Source: Pseudomonas taetrolens | GTDB lineage: Bacteria; Pseudomonadota; Gammaproteobacteria; Pseudomonadales; Pseudomonadaceae | DNA length: 64,000 nucleotides | Direction of reading: 5' to 3' | NCBI RefSeq assembly: GCF_900475285.1 | Contig: NZ_LS483370.1 | Location: forward strand, 1,626,001-1,690,000 | In this document: positions 27,582 to 38,300 of the stretch, in pieces | Layout: each line of letters begins with the position of its first letter | Position numbering within the stretch: position 1 is the first letter of the stretch | Translations under genes and position numbers: made by a program | Notes under the pieces: model-generated | Database searches by the model: none | Seen by the model: the letters and a program-made list of their open reading frames with translations, nothing else | What the model was told of the DNA's origin: nothing

Positions 27582-28349
27582 ATGAACGAACAGTTGCAGC
27601 CTCTCAAGAAACAATCCCGTGCTGGCAAGGCCGGCCGCAGTGGAACCCAGGACGATATCGTCTACGCACATATTTTCGAGGCGATTCTCGAACAGCGTCT
27701 GGCGCCTGGCACAAAATTGAGCGAAGAAGCGCTGGGAGAAATCTTTGGAGTCAGTCGCACCATCATTCGCCGTGCCCTGTCGCGCCTGGCCCATGAAGGT
27801 GTTGTGCTGTTGCGCCCCAACCGCGGTGCGGTGGTGGCGAGCCCGAGCGTCGAGGAGGCGCGCCAGGTATTTTTGGCTAGACGCCTGGTTGAGCGGGCCA
27901 TCACCGAACTGTCCGTCGTGCATGCGACTGCCGAAGACCTCGCGGAACTGCGAAAAATGGTGCAGGAAGAGCGTGACAGCTTTTCGCGCGGCGACCGCGG
28001 GGCCGGGATCAGGCTCTCGGGCGAGTTCCACCTGAAGTTGGCAGAAGCGGCAAAAAATGCCCCTCTGATCAGCTTTCAGCGCAGCCTGGTGTCGCAAACG
28101 TCGTTGATCATTGCCCAGTATGAAAGTGGCAACCGCTCACATTGTTCCTATGACGAGCACATGCAACTGATCGATGCCATCGAAGCACGGGATGTCACCC
28201 TGGCAGTGAACCTGATGATGCACCATATGGATCACATCGACAGCAAGCTCAATCTTGACGAAGAAAGCGCATCTGATGACCTGCACGCGGTGTTTTCGCA
28301 CTTGCTGCAAACCAAGGGCAAGCCAGCCCGGTCCTCGGTCAAGCTTTAA
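27582..28349 (+). CDS. GntR-family (FCD) transcriptional regulator
   Basis: A 255-residue regulator with an N-terminal winged helix (about 20-90; KLSEEALGEIFGVSRTIIRRALSRL is the recognition region) and a C-terminal all-helical FCD ligand domain (about 100-235) with the metal-site histidines in FHLKL and HMQLIDAIEARD. It likely controls the divergent benE gene and perhaps the convergent guaD operon. ATG 27582 is used; a GTG at 27576 is also in frame. The effector is unknown; purine catabolites are plausible from the neighbourhood. Confidence 0.88.
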   Translation: MNEQLQPLKKQSRAGKAGRSGTQDDIVYAHIFEAILEQRLAPGTKLSEEALGEIFGVSRTIIRRALSRLAHEGVVLLRPNRGAVVASPSVEEARQVFLARRLVERAITELSVVHATAEDLAELRKMVQEERDSFSRGDRGAGIRLSGEFHLKLAEAAKNAPLISFQRSLVSQTSLIIAQYESGNRSHCSYDEHMQLIDAIEARDVTLAVNLMMHHMDHIDSKLNLDEESASDDLHAVFSHLLQTKGKPARSSVKL

Positions 28350-28376
28350 CCGTTGCCTGCATTCCCTGTAGGCACT

Positions 28377-28453
28377 CTGTAGCCCGGCATCCATGCCGGG
28401 ATGAAGGCCCTTCGGACCTTATCGCAGGCTGCGGCTGCGACTACAGGTTTTTT
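28377..28453. repeat. REP-like palindromic element between convergent genes
   Basis: The element is bounded by inverted CTGTAG (28377-28382) and CTACAG (28441-28446). It holds a perfect hairpin CCCGGCAT/ATGCCGGG (28383-28390 with 28393-28400) and the segment CGCAGGCTGCGGCTGCGA. GC-rich palindromes of this kind are common repeated extragenic elements in Pseudomonas. A T-run follows (28448-28453), so it may also terminate the regulator transcript. Confidence 0.6.
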
Positions 28454-28460
28454 GCAGTGA

Positions 28461-29759
28461 TCAGCGCTGATGCACCAGATTGCCCGCGGCGTACGTCTGC
28501 TGAACGGTACGGTCGTCGCCCAGAGTCATCAATGCAAACAGGGTCTCGGCAATGCCGGTTGATTGCTTGAGGCGGTAGCTGAGCAGCGGTGTGGCGTTGT
28601 AATCGAGCACCACAAAGTCGGCATCGGTGCCCGGTTGCAGAGTGCCAATCCGCTCTTCCAGGCGCAGTGCGCGTGCGCCACCCAGCGTCGCCAGATATAA
28701 CGATTTGAACGGATTCAGGCGTGCGCCTTGCAGCTGCATGACCTTATAGGCTTCGTTCAAGGTGTTAAGCAGCGAAAAGCTGGTGCCGGCGCCAACGTCT
28801 GTTCCCAATCCGACATTGAGTTTGTGTTTCTCTGCCATGGGTAGATTGAACAGACCACTGCCCAGGAACAGGTTGGAGGTCGGGCAGAAGGCCACGGCCG
28901 AGCCGGTTTCGGCCAGTCGCGCGCACTCTTCATCACACAGATGCACGCTGTGGGCGAATACCGAACGCTCACCCAGCAATTGGTAATGGTCGTATACGTC
29001 CAGATAACCTTTGCGTTCCGGGTAGAGCGACTTGACCCACTCGATTTCCTGCAGGTTTTCGCTGATGTGAGTGTGCAAATACAGATCCGGGTATTCGCCC
29101 AGCAGTTTACCGGCCAGGGTTAATTGCTCAGGGGTGCTGGTGGGAGCAAAGCGCGGGGTGACCGCATAATGCAGGCGGCCTTTGCCATGCCAGCGTTCAA
29201 TCAGTGCCTTGCTTTCGCTGTAGCCGGTTTCGGCCGTGTCGGTCAGGTACTCCGGTGCATTACGGTCCATCATCACTTTGCCAGCAATCAGGCGCAGATC
29301 CAGGCGCTGTGCGGCTTCGAACAAGGCGTCGACAGATTGCGGATGCACGCTGCCGAACACCAGCGCCGTGGTGGTGCCGTTGCGCAGCAGTTCCTTGAGG
29401 AAGATATCGGCTACTTCGTCGGCATGGGCCTTGTCGGCGAACTGTTTCTCGCAGGGGAACGTGTAGGTGTTGAGCCAGTCGAGCAATTGCTCGCCATAGG
29501 CGCCGATCATGCCTGTTTGCGGGAAGTGGATATGGGTATCGATAAACCCGGGGGTAATCAGTGCGTCGGTGTATTCAGTGATCGGTGTATCTGCTGCCAG
29601 CGACGCGAGTAACTCGGTGGCGTGGCCGACTGCTTTGATCTGACCGTTGTCGACCACCAGCAGGCCGTCTTCGAAGTATTCATACGAAGCCTCGATCCCG
29701 ACTTCGGCGGGGTCGGCGATGCTGTGCAGAATGGCGGCGCGATAGGCTTTACAGGTCAT
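28461..29759 (-). CDS. guaD: Guanine deaminase
   Basis: GuaD hydrolyses guanine to xanthine and ammonia. The 432-residue amidohydrolase has the zinc ligands in HIHFPQTG, the substrate motif YTFPCE, and later HTHISEN, HSVHLCDEE and GLGTDVGAGTSFS, all typical. The start is set at ATG 29759, nine bases after the xdhC stop; an in-frame upstream Met at 29807 would overlap xdhC. It is the last gene of the xdhA-xdhB-xdhC-guaD run, whose products would turn guanine and hypoxanthine/xanthine into urate. Confidence 0.95.
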   Translation of the reverse strand: MTCKAYRAAILHSIADPAEVGIEASYEYFEDGLLVVDNGQIKAVGHATELLASLAADTPITEYTDALITPGFIDTHIHFPQTGMIGAYGEQLLDWLNTYTFPCEKQFADKAHADEVADIFLKELLRNGTTTALVFGSVHPQSVDALFEAAQRLDLRLIAGKVMMDRNAPEYLTDTAETGYSESKALIERWHGKGRLHYAVTPRFAPTSTPEQLTLAGKLLGEYPDLYLHTHISENLQEIEWVKSLYPERKGYLDVYDHYQLLGERSVFAHSVHLCDEECARLAETGSAVAFCPTSNLFLGSGLFNLPMAEKHKLNVGLGTDVGAGTSFSLLNTLNEAYKVMQLQGARLNPFKSLYLATLGGARALRLEERIGTLQPGTDADFVVLDYNATPLLSYRLKQSTGIAETLFALMTLGDDRTVQQTYAAGNLVHQR

Positions 29760-29767
29760 GACGTTTC

Positions 29768-30625
29768 TCAATTCGTGGCGTGGCTGCGTCGTGAGGACGG
29801 TAGCCATTTTTTAATGGGTTCAACGGCAGCGGATTCAGCGCAGGCAGTGTGCTGGCCGAAGTGGGTGTTGTAAGTGGCGATAATTTCGCCGGCGATGGAA
29901 ATGGCGATTTCGATCGGCAGTTTGCCTTTGACTTCGCTCAGTCCCATGGGGCAGCGCATGCGCTGCACCTGTGATGCGCTGATGCCGCGCTCGCGCAGAC
30001 GATGTTCAAACTTCATGCGTTTGGTTTTTGAGCCAATCAGACCGAAGTAGGTGAAGTCGTTGCGTTTGAGCAGGGCGGTGCATATTTCAAGATCCAGGGC
30101 GTGATTATGCGTCATGACGATGCAGTAGCAACCGCTTGGTAGGTCAGCCACTTCAAACACGGGCTCATCAGTCACAATTTTTCGTACACCTTGAGGTACT
30201 GCAGCCGGGAATTCCTGCTCCCTGGAGTCGATCCAGCGCACCCTGCAGGGTAGGTTGGCCAGCAACGGCACCAGGGCCCGTGCAACATGGCCGGCGCCAA
30301 ACACGGCGATCTGCGCTTGCACCTGGCCCATCGGTTCAAACAGGAGTACCGCCACCCCGCCACAGCATTGGCCCAGGCTGGCGCCGAGGATGAAGCGCTG
30401 CAAATGGGTATCGTGCTTGCCATTGGCGAGCATGTCGCGGGCGATCTGCAGGGCTTTGTATTCCAGGTGGCCGCCGCCGATGGTGTCGAAGTTCTGCGTG
30501 GCGCTGATGACCATTTTCGAGCCGGCATTGCGCGGTGTCGAGCCTTGCTCCTCGATGATCGTCACCAACACGCAGGGCTCGCCCTGTCGCTGCAGGTCGG
30601 CCAGTGCGCTGATCCAGTCATTCAT
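29768..30625 (-). CDS. xdhC: Xanthine dehydrogenase accessory protein XdhC
   Basis: XdhC carries the molybdenum cofactor, assists its sulfuration and inserts it into xanthine dehydrogenase. The 285 residues start with an XdhC/CoxI domain (VTIIEEQGSTPRNAGSKMVI and GGGHLEYKAL, with a conserved ASLGQCCGG) and end with a Rossmann domain (AVFGAGHVARALVPLL). It lies between xdhB and guaD with small gaps, in one operon. Confidence 0.94.
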   Translation of the reverse strand: MNDWISALADLQRQGEPCVLVTIIEEQGSTPRNAGSKMVISATQNFDTIGGGHLEYKALQIARDMLANGKHDTHLQRFILGASLGQCCGGVAVLLFEPMGQVQAQIAVFGAGHVARALVPLLANLPCRVRWIDSREQEFPAAVPQGVRKIVTDEPVFEVADLPSGCYCIVMTHNHALDLEICTALLKRNDFTYFGLIGSKTKRMKFEHRLRERGISASQVQRMRCPMGLSEVKGKLPIEIAISIAGEIIATYNTHFGQHTACAESAAVEPIKKWLPSSRRSHATN

Positions 30626-30649
30626 GGCGAGCCTCCCGTGGTTCGGTGG

Positions 30650-33022
30650 TCATTTAGGCTTACCCGAGCGGCTCGCGCGCATCTGCTCGCAGCCCCATAA
30701 CACCCGTTCAGGGGTGGCCGGCGCGTCGATGTCAGGCTGTACACGATAGTCGGCCAGGCTGGCGACTGCATCCTTGATTGCGCACCAGGCGGCGATGCCG
30801 AGCATCAGGGGCGGCTCTCCCACGGCCTTGGAGTGGAACACTGTGTCTTCGGGGTTCTTGCGGTTTTCAACCAGGGTGACGCGCAGGTCCAGCGGCATGT
30901 CCGCCACGGCCGGAATCTTGTAACTGGCCGGGCTGGCGGTGAGCAACTGGCCCTTGGGGCTCCAGATCAGTTCTTCTGTTGTCAGCCAGCCCGCGCCCTG
31001 CACATAGCCGCCTTCAATCTGGCCTATATCGATGGCCGGGTTTAGCGACGCGCCGACGTCATGCAGGATGTCGGTACGCAGCATTTTGTATTCGCCAGTC
31101 AACGTGTCAACGATCACTTCGGTGCAAGCGGCACCAAACGCATAGTAGTAAAACGGCCGTCCGCGGGCCTGGGTCCGGTCATAAAAGATCTTCGGCGTTT
31201 TGTAATAGCCGGTGCTCGACAGCGACACCTGGCCGAGATAAGCCTGTTGTACCAGGGTTTCAAAGCTCAGGATCTGCTGGCCAACGCGCACCATCCCGTT
31301 GTGAAAGACCACCTCTTGCTCGCTGACCTGATACTTGCCAGCCGCAAACTCGACCAGGCGCTGCTTGATGATCTCAGCAGCGTTCTGCGCAGCCTTGCCA
31401 TTGAGATCCGTACCACTGGAGGCGGCAGTGGGGGAGGTGTTGGGGACTTTGCCAGTGTGGGTGGCGGTAATTTGCACGCGGCTGATGTCGACCTGAAACA
31501 CTTCGGCGACCACCTGCGCAACTTTGGTATTGAGCCCCTGACCCATTTCCGTACCGCCATGATTCAGGTGAATGCTGGCGTCGGTATAGATATGGATCAG
31601 CGCCCCGGCCTGATTGAGGAAGCTGGCGGTAAAGGAAATGCCGAATTTTACCGGGGTCAGCGCCAGGCCTTTTTTCAGGATCGGGCTGCCGGCGTTAAAG
31701 GCCAGGATGGCTGCCCGGCGCTCGGCGTACTGGCTGCTGGCTTCAAGCTCGGCAGTCATTTCTTGCAGCAGGTTATGCTCCACGACCTGGTGATAGTGGG
31801 TCACATTGCGCTCGGTCTTGCCGTAGTAATTGGCCTTGCGCACGGCCAGGGGATCAAGGCCCAGATGGCGAGCGATACGGTCCATGATCTCCTCGATGGC
31901 GAGCATGCCTTGCGGGCCGCCGAAGCCACGAAACGCTGTATTCGAAGCGGTATTGGTTTTGCAGCGATGACCGTTGATCGTGGCATCGCCCAGGTAGTAG
32001 GCGTTGTCGGCATGAAACATCGCGCGGTCCACGATTGATCCGGACAAGTCAGGTGAATAGCCACAATTACCCGCCAGATCTATCTGAATGCCTTGTAGCC
32101 GACCGCAGGCATCGAACCCGACATCGTATTCGACGTAAAACGGGTGGCGCTTGCCGGTCATCTGCATGTCTTCGGCCCGTGGCAGGCGCATTTTGGTCGG
32201 CTGGCCCGTGAGGTGAGCGACCACAGCACACAGGCAGGCCGGACTGGCGGCCTGGGTTTCCTTGCCGCCAAAACCGCCGCCCATACGGCGCATGTCGACC
32301 ACCACCTTGTTCATGGACACGCCGAGTACTTCGGCCACCAGCTTCTGGATTTCGGTCGGATGCTGAGTGGAGCAGTACACGATCATCCCGCCATCTTCGG
32401 TCGGCATGACCGATGACACTTGGGTTTCCAGGTAAAAGTGTTCCTGCCCGCCGATGTGCAGCGTGCCGTGCAGGCGGTTTTCGGCGGTTGCCAGGGCGCC
32501 GGCCGAGTCGCCGCGCCGGTGAGTGTGGCTGTCGAGCACAAAATGCCGGTTGCGCAGTGCCTGGACAACATCGAGCACCGGCTCCAGATCTTCGTATTCG
32601 ATGATCGCGGCCATCGCCGCCTGGCGAGCGGTGTTCAGGTCGCAGGCGGCCACGACCAGCACCGGCTGCCCGACGAACTCCACCTTGTCGATGGCCAGCA
32701 ACGGATCGCCCGGCAATAGCGGGCCAATGTCCTTGAGGCCGGGAATGTCTTCATGAGTGATCACTCGGCGCACGCCTGCGAAGGCCAGGCACGGAGTGGT
32801 GTCGACCCGAATGATGCGGGCGTGAGCGCGGTCCGAGAGTCGAGCGTAGAGGTGCAACTGGTTCGGGAACTCCAGCCGGTCATCCACGTACTGCGCTTCG
32901 CCCGATACGTGCTTTTCAGCGCTTTCATGGGGGAGGCTGCGGCCTACGCCGGTCTGCAAGTCCTGCTGAAACCGGGCGATCATCCCGGCTTGGGTCAGCC
33001 CGGTGCTGTGATGGTCAGACAT
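30650..33022 (-). CDS. xdhB: Xanthine dehydrogenase molybdopterin-binding subunit
   Basis: A 790-residue Mo-cofactor subunit. It shows the aldehyde oxidase/xanthine dehydrogenase a/b hammerhead start (GEAQYVDDR), the cofactor motifs MGGGFGGKE and AFRGFGGPQGM, and HGGTEMGQGLNTK. The catalytic glutamate is in GEPPLMLGIAAW close to the C-terminus. With XdhA it oxidises hypoxanthine and xanthine to urate using NAD. The start overlaps the xdhA stop by eight bases, so translation is coupled. Confidence 0.96.
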   Translation of the reverse strand: MSDHHSTGLTQAGMIARFQQDLQTGVGRSLPHESAEKHVSGEAQYVDDRLEFPNQLHLYARLSDRAHARIIRVDTTPCLAFAGVRRVITHEDIPGLKDIGPLLPGDPLLAIDKVEFVGQPVLVVAACDLNTARQAAMAAIIEYEDLEPVLDVVQALRNRHFVLDSHTHRRGDSAGALATAENRLHGTLHIGGQEHFYLETQVSSVMPTEDGGMIVYCSTQHPTEIQKLVAEVLGVSMNKVVVDMRRMGGGFGGKETQAASPACLCAVVAHLTGQPTKMRLPRAEDMQMTGKRHPFYVEYDVGFDACGRLQGIQIDLAGNCGYSPDLSGSIVDRAMFHADNAYYLGDATINGHRCKTNTASNTAFRGFGGPQGMLAIEEIMDRIARHLGLDPLAVRKANYYGKTERNVTHYHQVVEHNLLQEMTAELEASSQYAERRAAILAFNAGSPILKKGLALTPVKFGISFTASFLNQAGALIHIYTDASIHLNHGGTEMGQGLNTKVAQVVAEVFQVDISRVQITATHTGKVPNTSPTAASSGTDLNGKAAQNAAEIIKQRLVEFAAGKYQVSEQEVVFHNGMVRVGQQILSFETLVQQAYLGQVSLSSTGYYKTPKIFYDRTQARGRPFYYYAFGAACTEVIVDTLTGEYKMLRTDILHDVGASLNPAIDIGQIEGGYVQGAGWLTTEELIWSPKGQLLTASPASYKIPAVADMPLDLRVTLVENRKNPEDTVFHSKAVGEPPLMLGIAAWCAIKDAVASLADYRVQPDIDAPATPERVLWGCEQMRASRSGKPK

Positions 33023-34469
33023 AAGCCGTCACCCGCGTATCAAGGTGTGGATGTTGTCGCTCGATGTAGTATTTGCGCAGCAGATTTTGCCCGATCAGCA
33101 AGCGGTACTCTTTACTGGCGCGAAAGTCCGACAACGGCGAGAAATCTTCGCTCAATGCGTGGCAGGCGCGCTCAATGCTGGCAGCCGACCATTGCGCACC
33201 CAGCAGGACCGCCTCGCAGGCCCGGGCGCGTTTGGGAGTGGCAGCCATGCCGCCGAAGGCCACCCGGACTTCGCGGATCCAACCGTTGTCGACACGCAGG
33301 TTAAACGCTGCACACACCGCGCTGATGTCGTCATCCAGCCGTTTCGAGACTTTGTAGGCGCGCAATGCGTCCGCAGGGTCGGCCCGGGGGATGATGATCT
33401 TCTCGATGAACTCACCTGCCTCGCGTGCCGTGACCCGGTAATCGATGAAGTAATCCTCGAGCGCCAGCGTGCGGCGGCGCTCCCCTTTACGCAGAACGAG
33501 GTGCGCGTCGACGGCAATCAGCAAGGGCGGCAAATCGCCAATCGGTGAGGCGTTGCCAATGTTGCCCCCCAGCGTGGCTTGATTGCGGATCTGCAATGAG
33601 GCAAACCGTTGCAACAGCGTGCCGAAGTCCGGGTATTGGGCCGTGAGTGCGTCACTGGCATCGGTCAGCGTCACCGCGGCGCCGATTTCAATACGGTCTT
33701 CAAAGTATTCGATGCGCTTCATCTCGGCCACGTGGCCAACGTAAATCATCACCGGCAGCGAGCGATGCAGTTGCGTGACCTCCAGCGCGAGGTCGGTGCC
33801 GCCTGCCAGCAGGCGCGCCTGAGGGTGTGCGTCATACAGGTCGGCCAGGGCGCTCAGGGTCAAAGGCAGCAGGCAGCGTTTATCGCCATTGTTGAGTTCG
33901 CCGGTCTGCCGCGGGGTAATGGCTTTGAGCCGGGCCAGTGTCTCGGCCTGGTGCCGGTCGAACTGATCGTTCGCTTGCACCGTACAGGCGCGCTCTGCGG
34001 CGGCGAGGATAGGGCGATAACCGGTGCAGCGGCATAGATTGCCCGCCAGTGCTTCGTGGGTTTGCTGAGGATTGGCACCGCTGCTGTTCTTTTGCAGCGC
34101 GAACAGCGACATGACAAAACCTGGTGTGCAAAAACCGCATTGGGAGCCGTGGCAGTCGACCATTGCGCTTTGCACACTGTGTAACTGGCCCTCGTGTTTC
34201 AAGTCTTCTACGCTGATCAGTTGTTTGCCGTGCAACGCAGACACAAAGGTCAAGCATGAGTTGAGGCTGCGGTAACGCAAAGTCTCCAGGCCTTGTTCAT
34301 CGGTGTGTACTTCACCAATGACGACGGTGCAGGCACCACAGTCGCCGCTGGCGCAGCCTTCTTTGGTGCCGGGCTTGTGCAGATGCTCGCGCAGGTAATT
34401 GAGTACGGTCAGAGTCGGGTCCAGTGCGTGCTCGGTGCGCAGTGTCTGATTGAGTAGGAACTGGATCAC
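33015..34469 (-). CDS. xdhA: Xanthine dehydrogenase small subunit (2Fe-2S and FAD)
   Basis: A 484-residue subunit with an N-terminal plant-type 2Fe-2S cluster (CASGDCGACTVV), a second 2Fe-2S domain (SQCGFCTPGF then NLCRCTGYRP) and a FAD-binding domain starting near LLAGGTDLALEVTQ. It passes electrons from the molybdenum site in XdhB to NAD. First gene of the purine operon; it faces a GntR regulator gene across 232 bases. Confidence 0.96.
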   Translation of the reverse strand: MIQFLLNQTLRTEHALDPTLTVLNYLREHLHKPGTKEGCASGDCGACTVVIGEVHTDEQGLETLRYRSLNSCLTFVSALHGKQLISVEDLKHEGQLHSVQSAMVDCHGSQCGFCTPGFVMSLFALQKNSSGANPQQTHEALAGNLCRCTGYRPILAAAERACTVQANDQFDRHQAETLARLKAITPRQTGELNNGDKRCLLPLTLSALADLYDAHPQARLLAGGTDLALEVTQLHRSLPVMIYVGHVAEMKRIEYFEDRIEIGAAVTLTDASDALTAQYPDFGTLLQRFASLQIRNQATLGGNIGNASPIGDLPPLLIAVDAHLVLRKGERRRTLALEDYFIDYRVTAREAGEFIEKIIIPRADPADALRAYKVSKRLDDDISAVCAAFNLRVDNGWIREVRVAFGGMAATPKRARACEAVLLGAQWSAASIERACHALSEDFSPLSDFRASKEYRLLIGQNLLRKYYIERQHPHLDTRVTAYV

Positions 34470-34701
34470 GGAAGACCTCGCATAATCGTCATTGTTCTCG
34501 AGCAGCTCAAGCTGAATTTAGTCATAACTGACTTGCGGGTCAATAAAATGAGTAAAGCCTGGCCAATCGATGTTCTGTGGCAGATATTGCCGATTTATTT
34601 GCTTGTTTCGTGCCAAATTCAGCACTTGGGGCACTCCGCGAGCGGGTATCAAGTGCGTTACACTGCGCCGCTTGCATTGATCAAAGATTTTGAAGGTAAA
34701 C

Positions 34702-35361
34702 ATGACGTTCAAGGCGCCGGATAGCCTCGCCGAGCAAATCGCTCATCACCTCGCCGAACGCATCATTCGCGGCGAGCTCAAGCCTGGGGAGCGCATTCAA
34801 GAACAGAAGGTGACGCTGGCGCTTAATGTCAGTCGCGGCTCTGTGCGCGAAGCGTTGCTGATTCTTGAGCGTCGACACCTCATCGCCATCCTTCCGCGGC
34901 GTGGCGCCCATGTGACCGAGCTGACGCCGCACAAGGTGCAGAGCCTGTGCACGCTGATGAGCGAGATGTACATCCTGCTGGGCAATGCCGTTGCCCAGCG
35001 CTGGGCTGTGCAAGCCGACCTTGGCCCGTTTTTGCAAATTCAGCAGCGGCTGATTGCCAGCTACGAGCGCCAGGACATCAGCGCGTTCGTTGACGACAGC
35101 TTTAATGTGATGCGTGCCGCCTACCCGTTTGCCGACAACCCGTACTTGCAAGAAACCGTCGAAAACCTGCACCCGGCCATGAGTCGCGCCTACTACCTGG
35201 CGCTTGAGCAGCGCAAGGCAGAGATGAGCGAGTTTCTAGCGCTGTTCGCGCAGTTGCTCGAGGCTGTGCTGGCGCGGGATCTGCCGCAAATTCGCGTGGT
35301 GCTGAGCCAGTATGCCCAGCGCAGCTGTGATCTGGTGCTGTCTGCCTTGACGGTTGCCTGA
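34702..35361 (+). CDS. GntR-family (FCD) transcriptional regulator
   Basis: A 219-residue regulator with a winged helix (about 8-75; LNVSRGSVREALLILERRHLI is the recognition region) and an FCD-type helical domain. ATG 34702 is chosen over TTG 34690 because of a GAAGGT ribosome site. Divergent from xdhA, it is a good candidate to control purine catabolism. It ends three bases before smc, which is odd for a local regulator, but this pairing is conserved in Pseudomonas. Confidence 0.87.
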   Translation: MTFKAPDSLAEQIAHHLAERIIRGELKPGERIQEQKVTLALNVSRGSVREALLILERRHLIAILPRRGAHVTELTPHKVQSLCTLMSEMYILLGNAVAQRWAVQADLGPFLQIQQRLIASYERQDISAFVDDSFNVMRAAYPFADNPYLQETVENLHPAMSRAYYLALEQRKAEMSEFLALFAQLLEAVLARDLPQIRVVLSQYAQRSCDLVLSALTVA

Positions 35362-35363
35362 GC

Positions 35364-38300
35364 GTGCGCCTTACCTGTATCAAGCTCGCAGGCTTCAAGT
35401 CTTTCGTTGACCCGACGACGGTAACCTTCCCGAGCAACATGGCTGCTGTCGTCGGGCCGAACGGTTGCGGCAAATCGAACATCATCGACGCCGTGCGCTG
35501 GGTGATGGGCGAAAGCTCGGCCAAAAACCTGCGCGGCGAGTCGATGACGGACGTCATCTTCAATGGCTCGACCACGCGCAAGCCTGTCAGCCAGGCCAGC
35601 ATCGAGCTGGTTTTTGACAACTCCGACGGTACCTTGCTGGGCGAATACGCGGCCTACGCCGAGATTTCGATCCGGCGCAAGGTCACCCGCGACAGCCAGA
35701 CCACGTATTACCTCAATGGCACCAAGTGCCGTCGGCGTGACATCACCGATATTTTCCTCGGCACGGGCCTGGGGCCGCGCAGCTATTCGATCATCGAGCA
35801 GGGCATGATCTCGAAGCTGATCGAGTCCAAGCCTGAAGACCTGCGCAACTTTATTGAAGAAGCCGCCGGCATTTCCAAATACAAGGAACGCCGCCGCGAA
35901 ACCGAAAACCGCATTCGCCGTACCCATGAAAACCTGGCTCGCCTGACCGACCTGCGTGAAGAGCTGGGTCGTCAGCTCGAACGCTTGCATCGACAGGCTC
36001 AGGCGGCCGAGAAGTATCAGGAATACAAGGCCGAGGAGCGTCAGCTCAAGGCCCGGTTGTCAGCCCTGCGCTGGCAGGCCCTGAATGAACAAGTGGGGCA
36101 GCGCGAAGCAGTCATCGGCAACCAGGAAGTCAGCTTCGAGGCCTTGGTGGCCGAGCAGCGTAACGCCGATGCCAGCATCGAACTCTTGCGTGACGGGCAC
36201 CATGATCTGTCCGAGCGCTTCAATCTGGTGCAAGGGCGCTTCTACTCGGTGGGTGGCGACATTGCCCGGGTTGAGCAAAGCATCCAGCACGGTCAGCAGC
36301 GTTTGCGCCAACTGCAGGATGATTTGCGCGAAGCCGAACGCTCGCGTCTCGAAACCGAGTCCCATCTGGGGCATGACCGCACGATGCTCGCGACCCTCGG
36401 CGAAGAGCTTGAAATGCTTGAGCCGGAGCAGGAAGTGACCAGCGCTGCCGCTGAAGAAGCTGCTGTCGCTCTGGAAGAATCCGAACTCGGGATGCACGGG
36501 TGGCAAGAACAGTGGGACAGCTTCAACTTGCGCTCGGCCGAACCGCAGCGTCAGTCCGAGGTGTTGCAGGCGCGTATCCAGCAGCTGGAAACCAGCATGG
36601 AGCGTGTGGCTGAACGCCAGCGCCGTTTGGCTGAAGAGCGCGCGTTACTGGCCGCAGACCCGGAAGACGCAGCGATCCTCGAGTTGAGCGAATACCTGGC
36701 GACCAGCGAACTGACGCACGAGGAACTGCAGATCGCCGAGGAACAGCTGGTTGAGCGCCTGGAGCAAGTGCGGCATGACCTGCAGCAAGCCACGCAGAAT
36801 CAGCAGCAGGCCCAGGGCGACTTGCAGCGTCTCAACGGCCGTTTGGCTTCGTTGGAGGCCTTGCAGCAGGCAGCGCTTGATCCGGGCACTGGCGCCAGTG
36901 AATGGTTGAGTGAGCAGCAGCTCGTCGAGCGTCCGCGACTGGCCGAAGGGTTGCGGGTAGAAGCTGGATGGGAACTGGCAGTAGAAACCGTGCTGGGTGC
37001 AGATTTGCAGGCGGTGCTGGTAGATGATTTCTCGACACTGGACCTGGCGGGGTTCGCCCAGGGCGATTTGCGTCTGTTCAGTGCCGGTTCGCAAGGCGTG
37101 CATCCCTCAGGCAGCCTGCTGGACAAGGTCGAGGCCGATGTTGATCTGACGCCATGGCTTGGGCAAGTCCGGCCGGTCGAAACCCTTGAGCAGGCGCTGG
37201 CATTGCGTGTTCAGTTGGGCGAGGGCCAAAGCCTGATCACTCGCGACGGGTATTGGGTCGGACGTCACTTTTTGCGCGTGCGCCGTGCCAGCGAAGCCGA
37301 AAGCGGCGTACTGGCCCGCGGTCAGGAAATCCAGCGTCTTGGGCTTGAACGCGAAGAACGTGAGGCCACGCTCGCGCGTCTTGAAGAACAGCTTCAACAT
37401 TTGCGTGAGCAGCAGCTCACGCAAGAAGACGCCCGTGAGCAAGTTCGTCGTCGTTTGCAGGACGAGGCGCGGCAGCAGGGTGAGATCAAGGCCAAACTGT
37501 CTGCAAGCAAAGCCAAGGTCGAGCAATTGACTTTACGTCGCCGTCGACTGGACGAAGAACTGGCCGAGCTCGCTGAGCAGCGAACACTGGAGCATGAACA
37601 TGTAGGTGAGGCGCGCCTGAGGTTGCAGGATGCGCTGGAGGCCATGGCCACCGACACCGAGCAGCGAGAACTGTTGCTGGCCCGGCGTGACAGCCTGCGC
37701 GAGCGGCTCGACCGGGTGCGCCAGGACGCGCGTCAACACAAGGATCACGCCCACCAGCTGGCGGTTCGCATGGGAGCCCTCAAAGCACAGCACGACTCGA
37801 CCCGCCAGGCACTGGAGCGTCTGGAGCTGCAGGCCGAGCGCTTGGCTGAAAAGCGCGAGCAGCTCACGCTCAATCTGGAGGAGGGCGAAGCACCTCTCGA
37901 AGAGCTGCGCCTCAAGCTCGAAGAGCTGCTCGACAAGCGCCTGAGCGTGGACGAAGAGCTTAAGGTCGCCCAGGCAGCGCTTGAGGATGCCGATCGCGAG
38001 TTGCGCGACGCCGAAAAGCGCCGGAATCAGGCCGAGCAACAATCGCAGCTGATACGTGGTCAGTTGGAGCAGCAGCGTATGGAGTGGCAGGCGCTGACGG
38101 TGCGACGAACGGCGTTGCAGGATCAGTTGCTGGCCGATGGCTATGACCTGCACGGGGTACTGGCTACCCTGGATGGCGAGCTCAATGAGCAGCAGGCGGA
38201 AGAAGAGCTGGAGCGGATTGCTGCGCGTATTCAGCGGTTGGGGGCGATCAACCTAGCCGCCATCGATGAGTACCAGCAGCAGTCCGAGCGCAAGCGTTAT

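Noticed and set aside
28571..28582. ops-like GGCGGTAGCTGA inside guaD
   Set aside because: Only the first nine bases match, it lies inside a coding region on the opposite strand and precedes no polysaccharide genes. Taken as chance.
31061..32038. Long plus-strand open frame opposite xdhB
   Set aside because: Mirror frame of a GC-rich real gene; no domain or ribosome site.
34529..34542. TGAC-N6-GTCA palindrome before the second GntR gene as an Anr or GntR operator
   Set aside because: The spacing is wrong for Anr and the half-sites do not match known FCD operators; left as chance.
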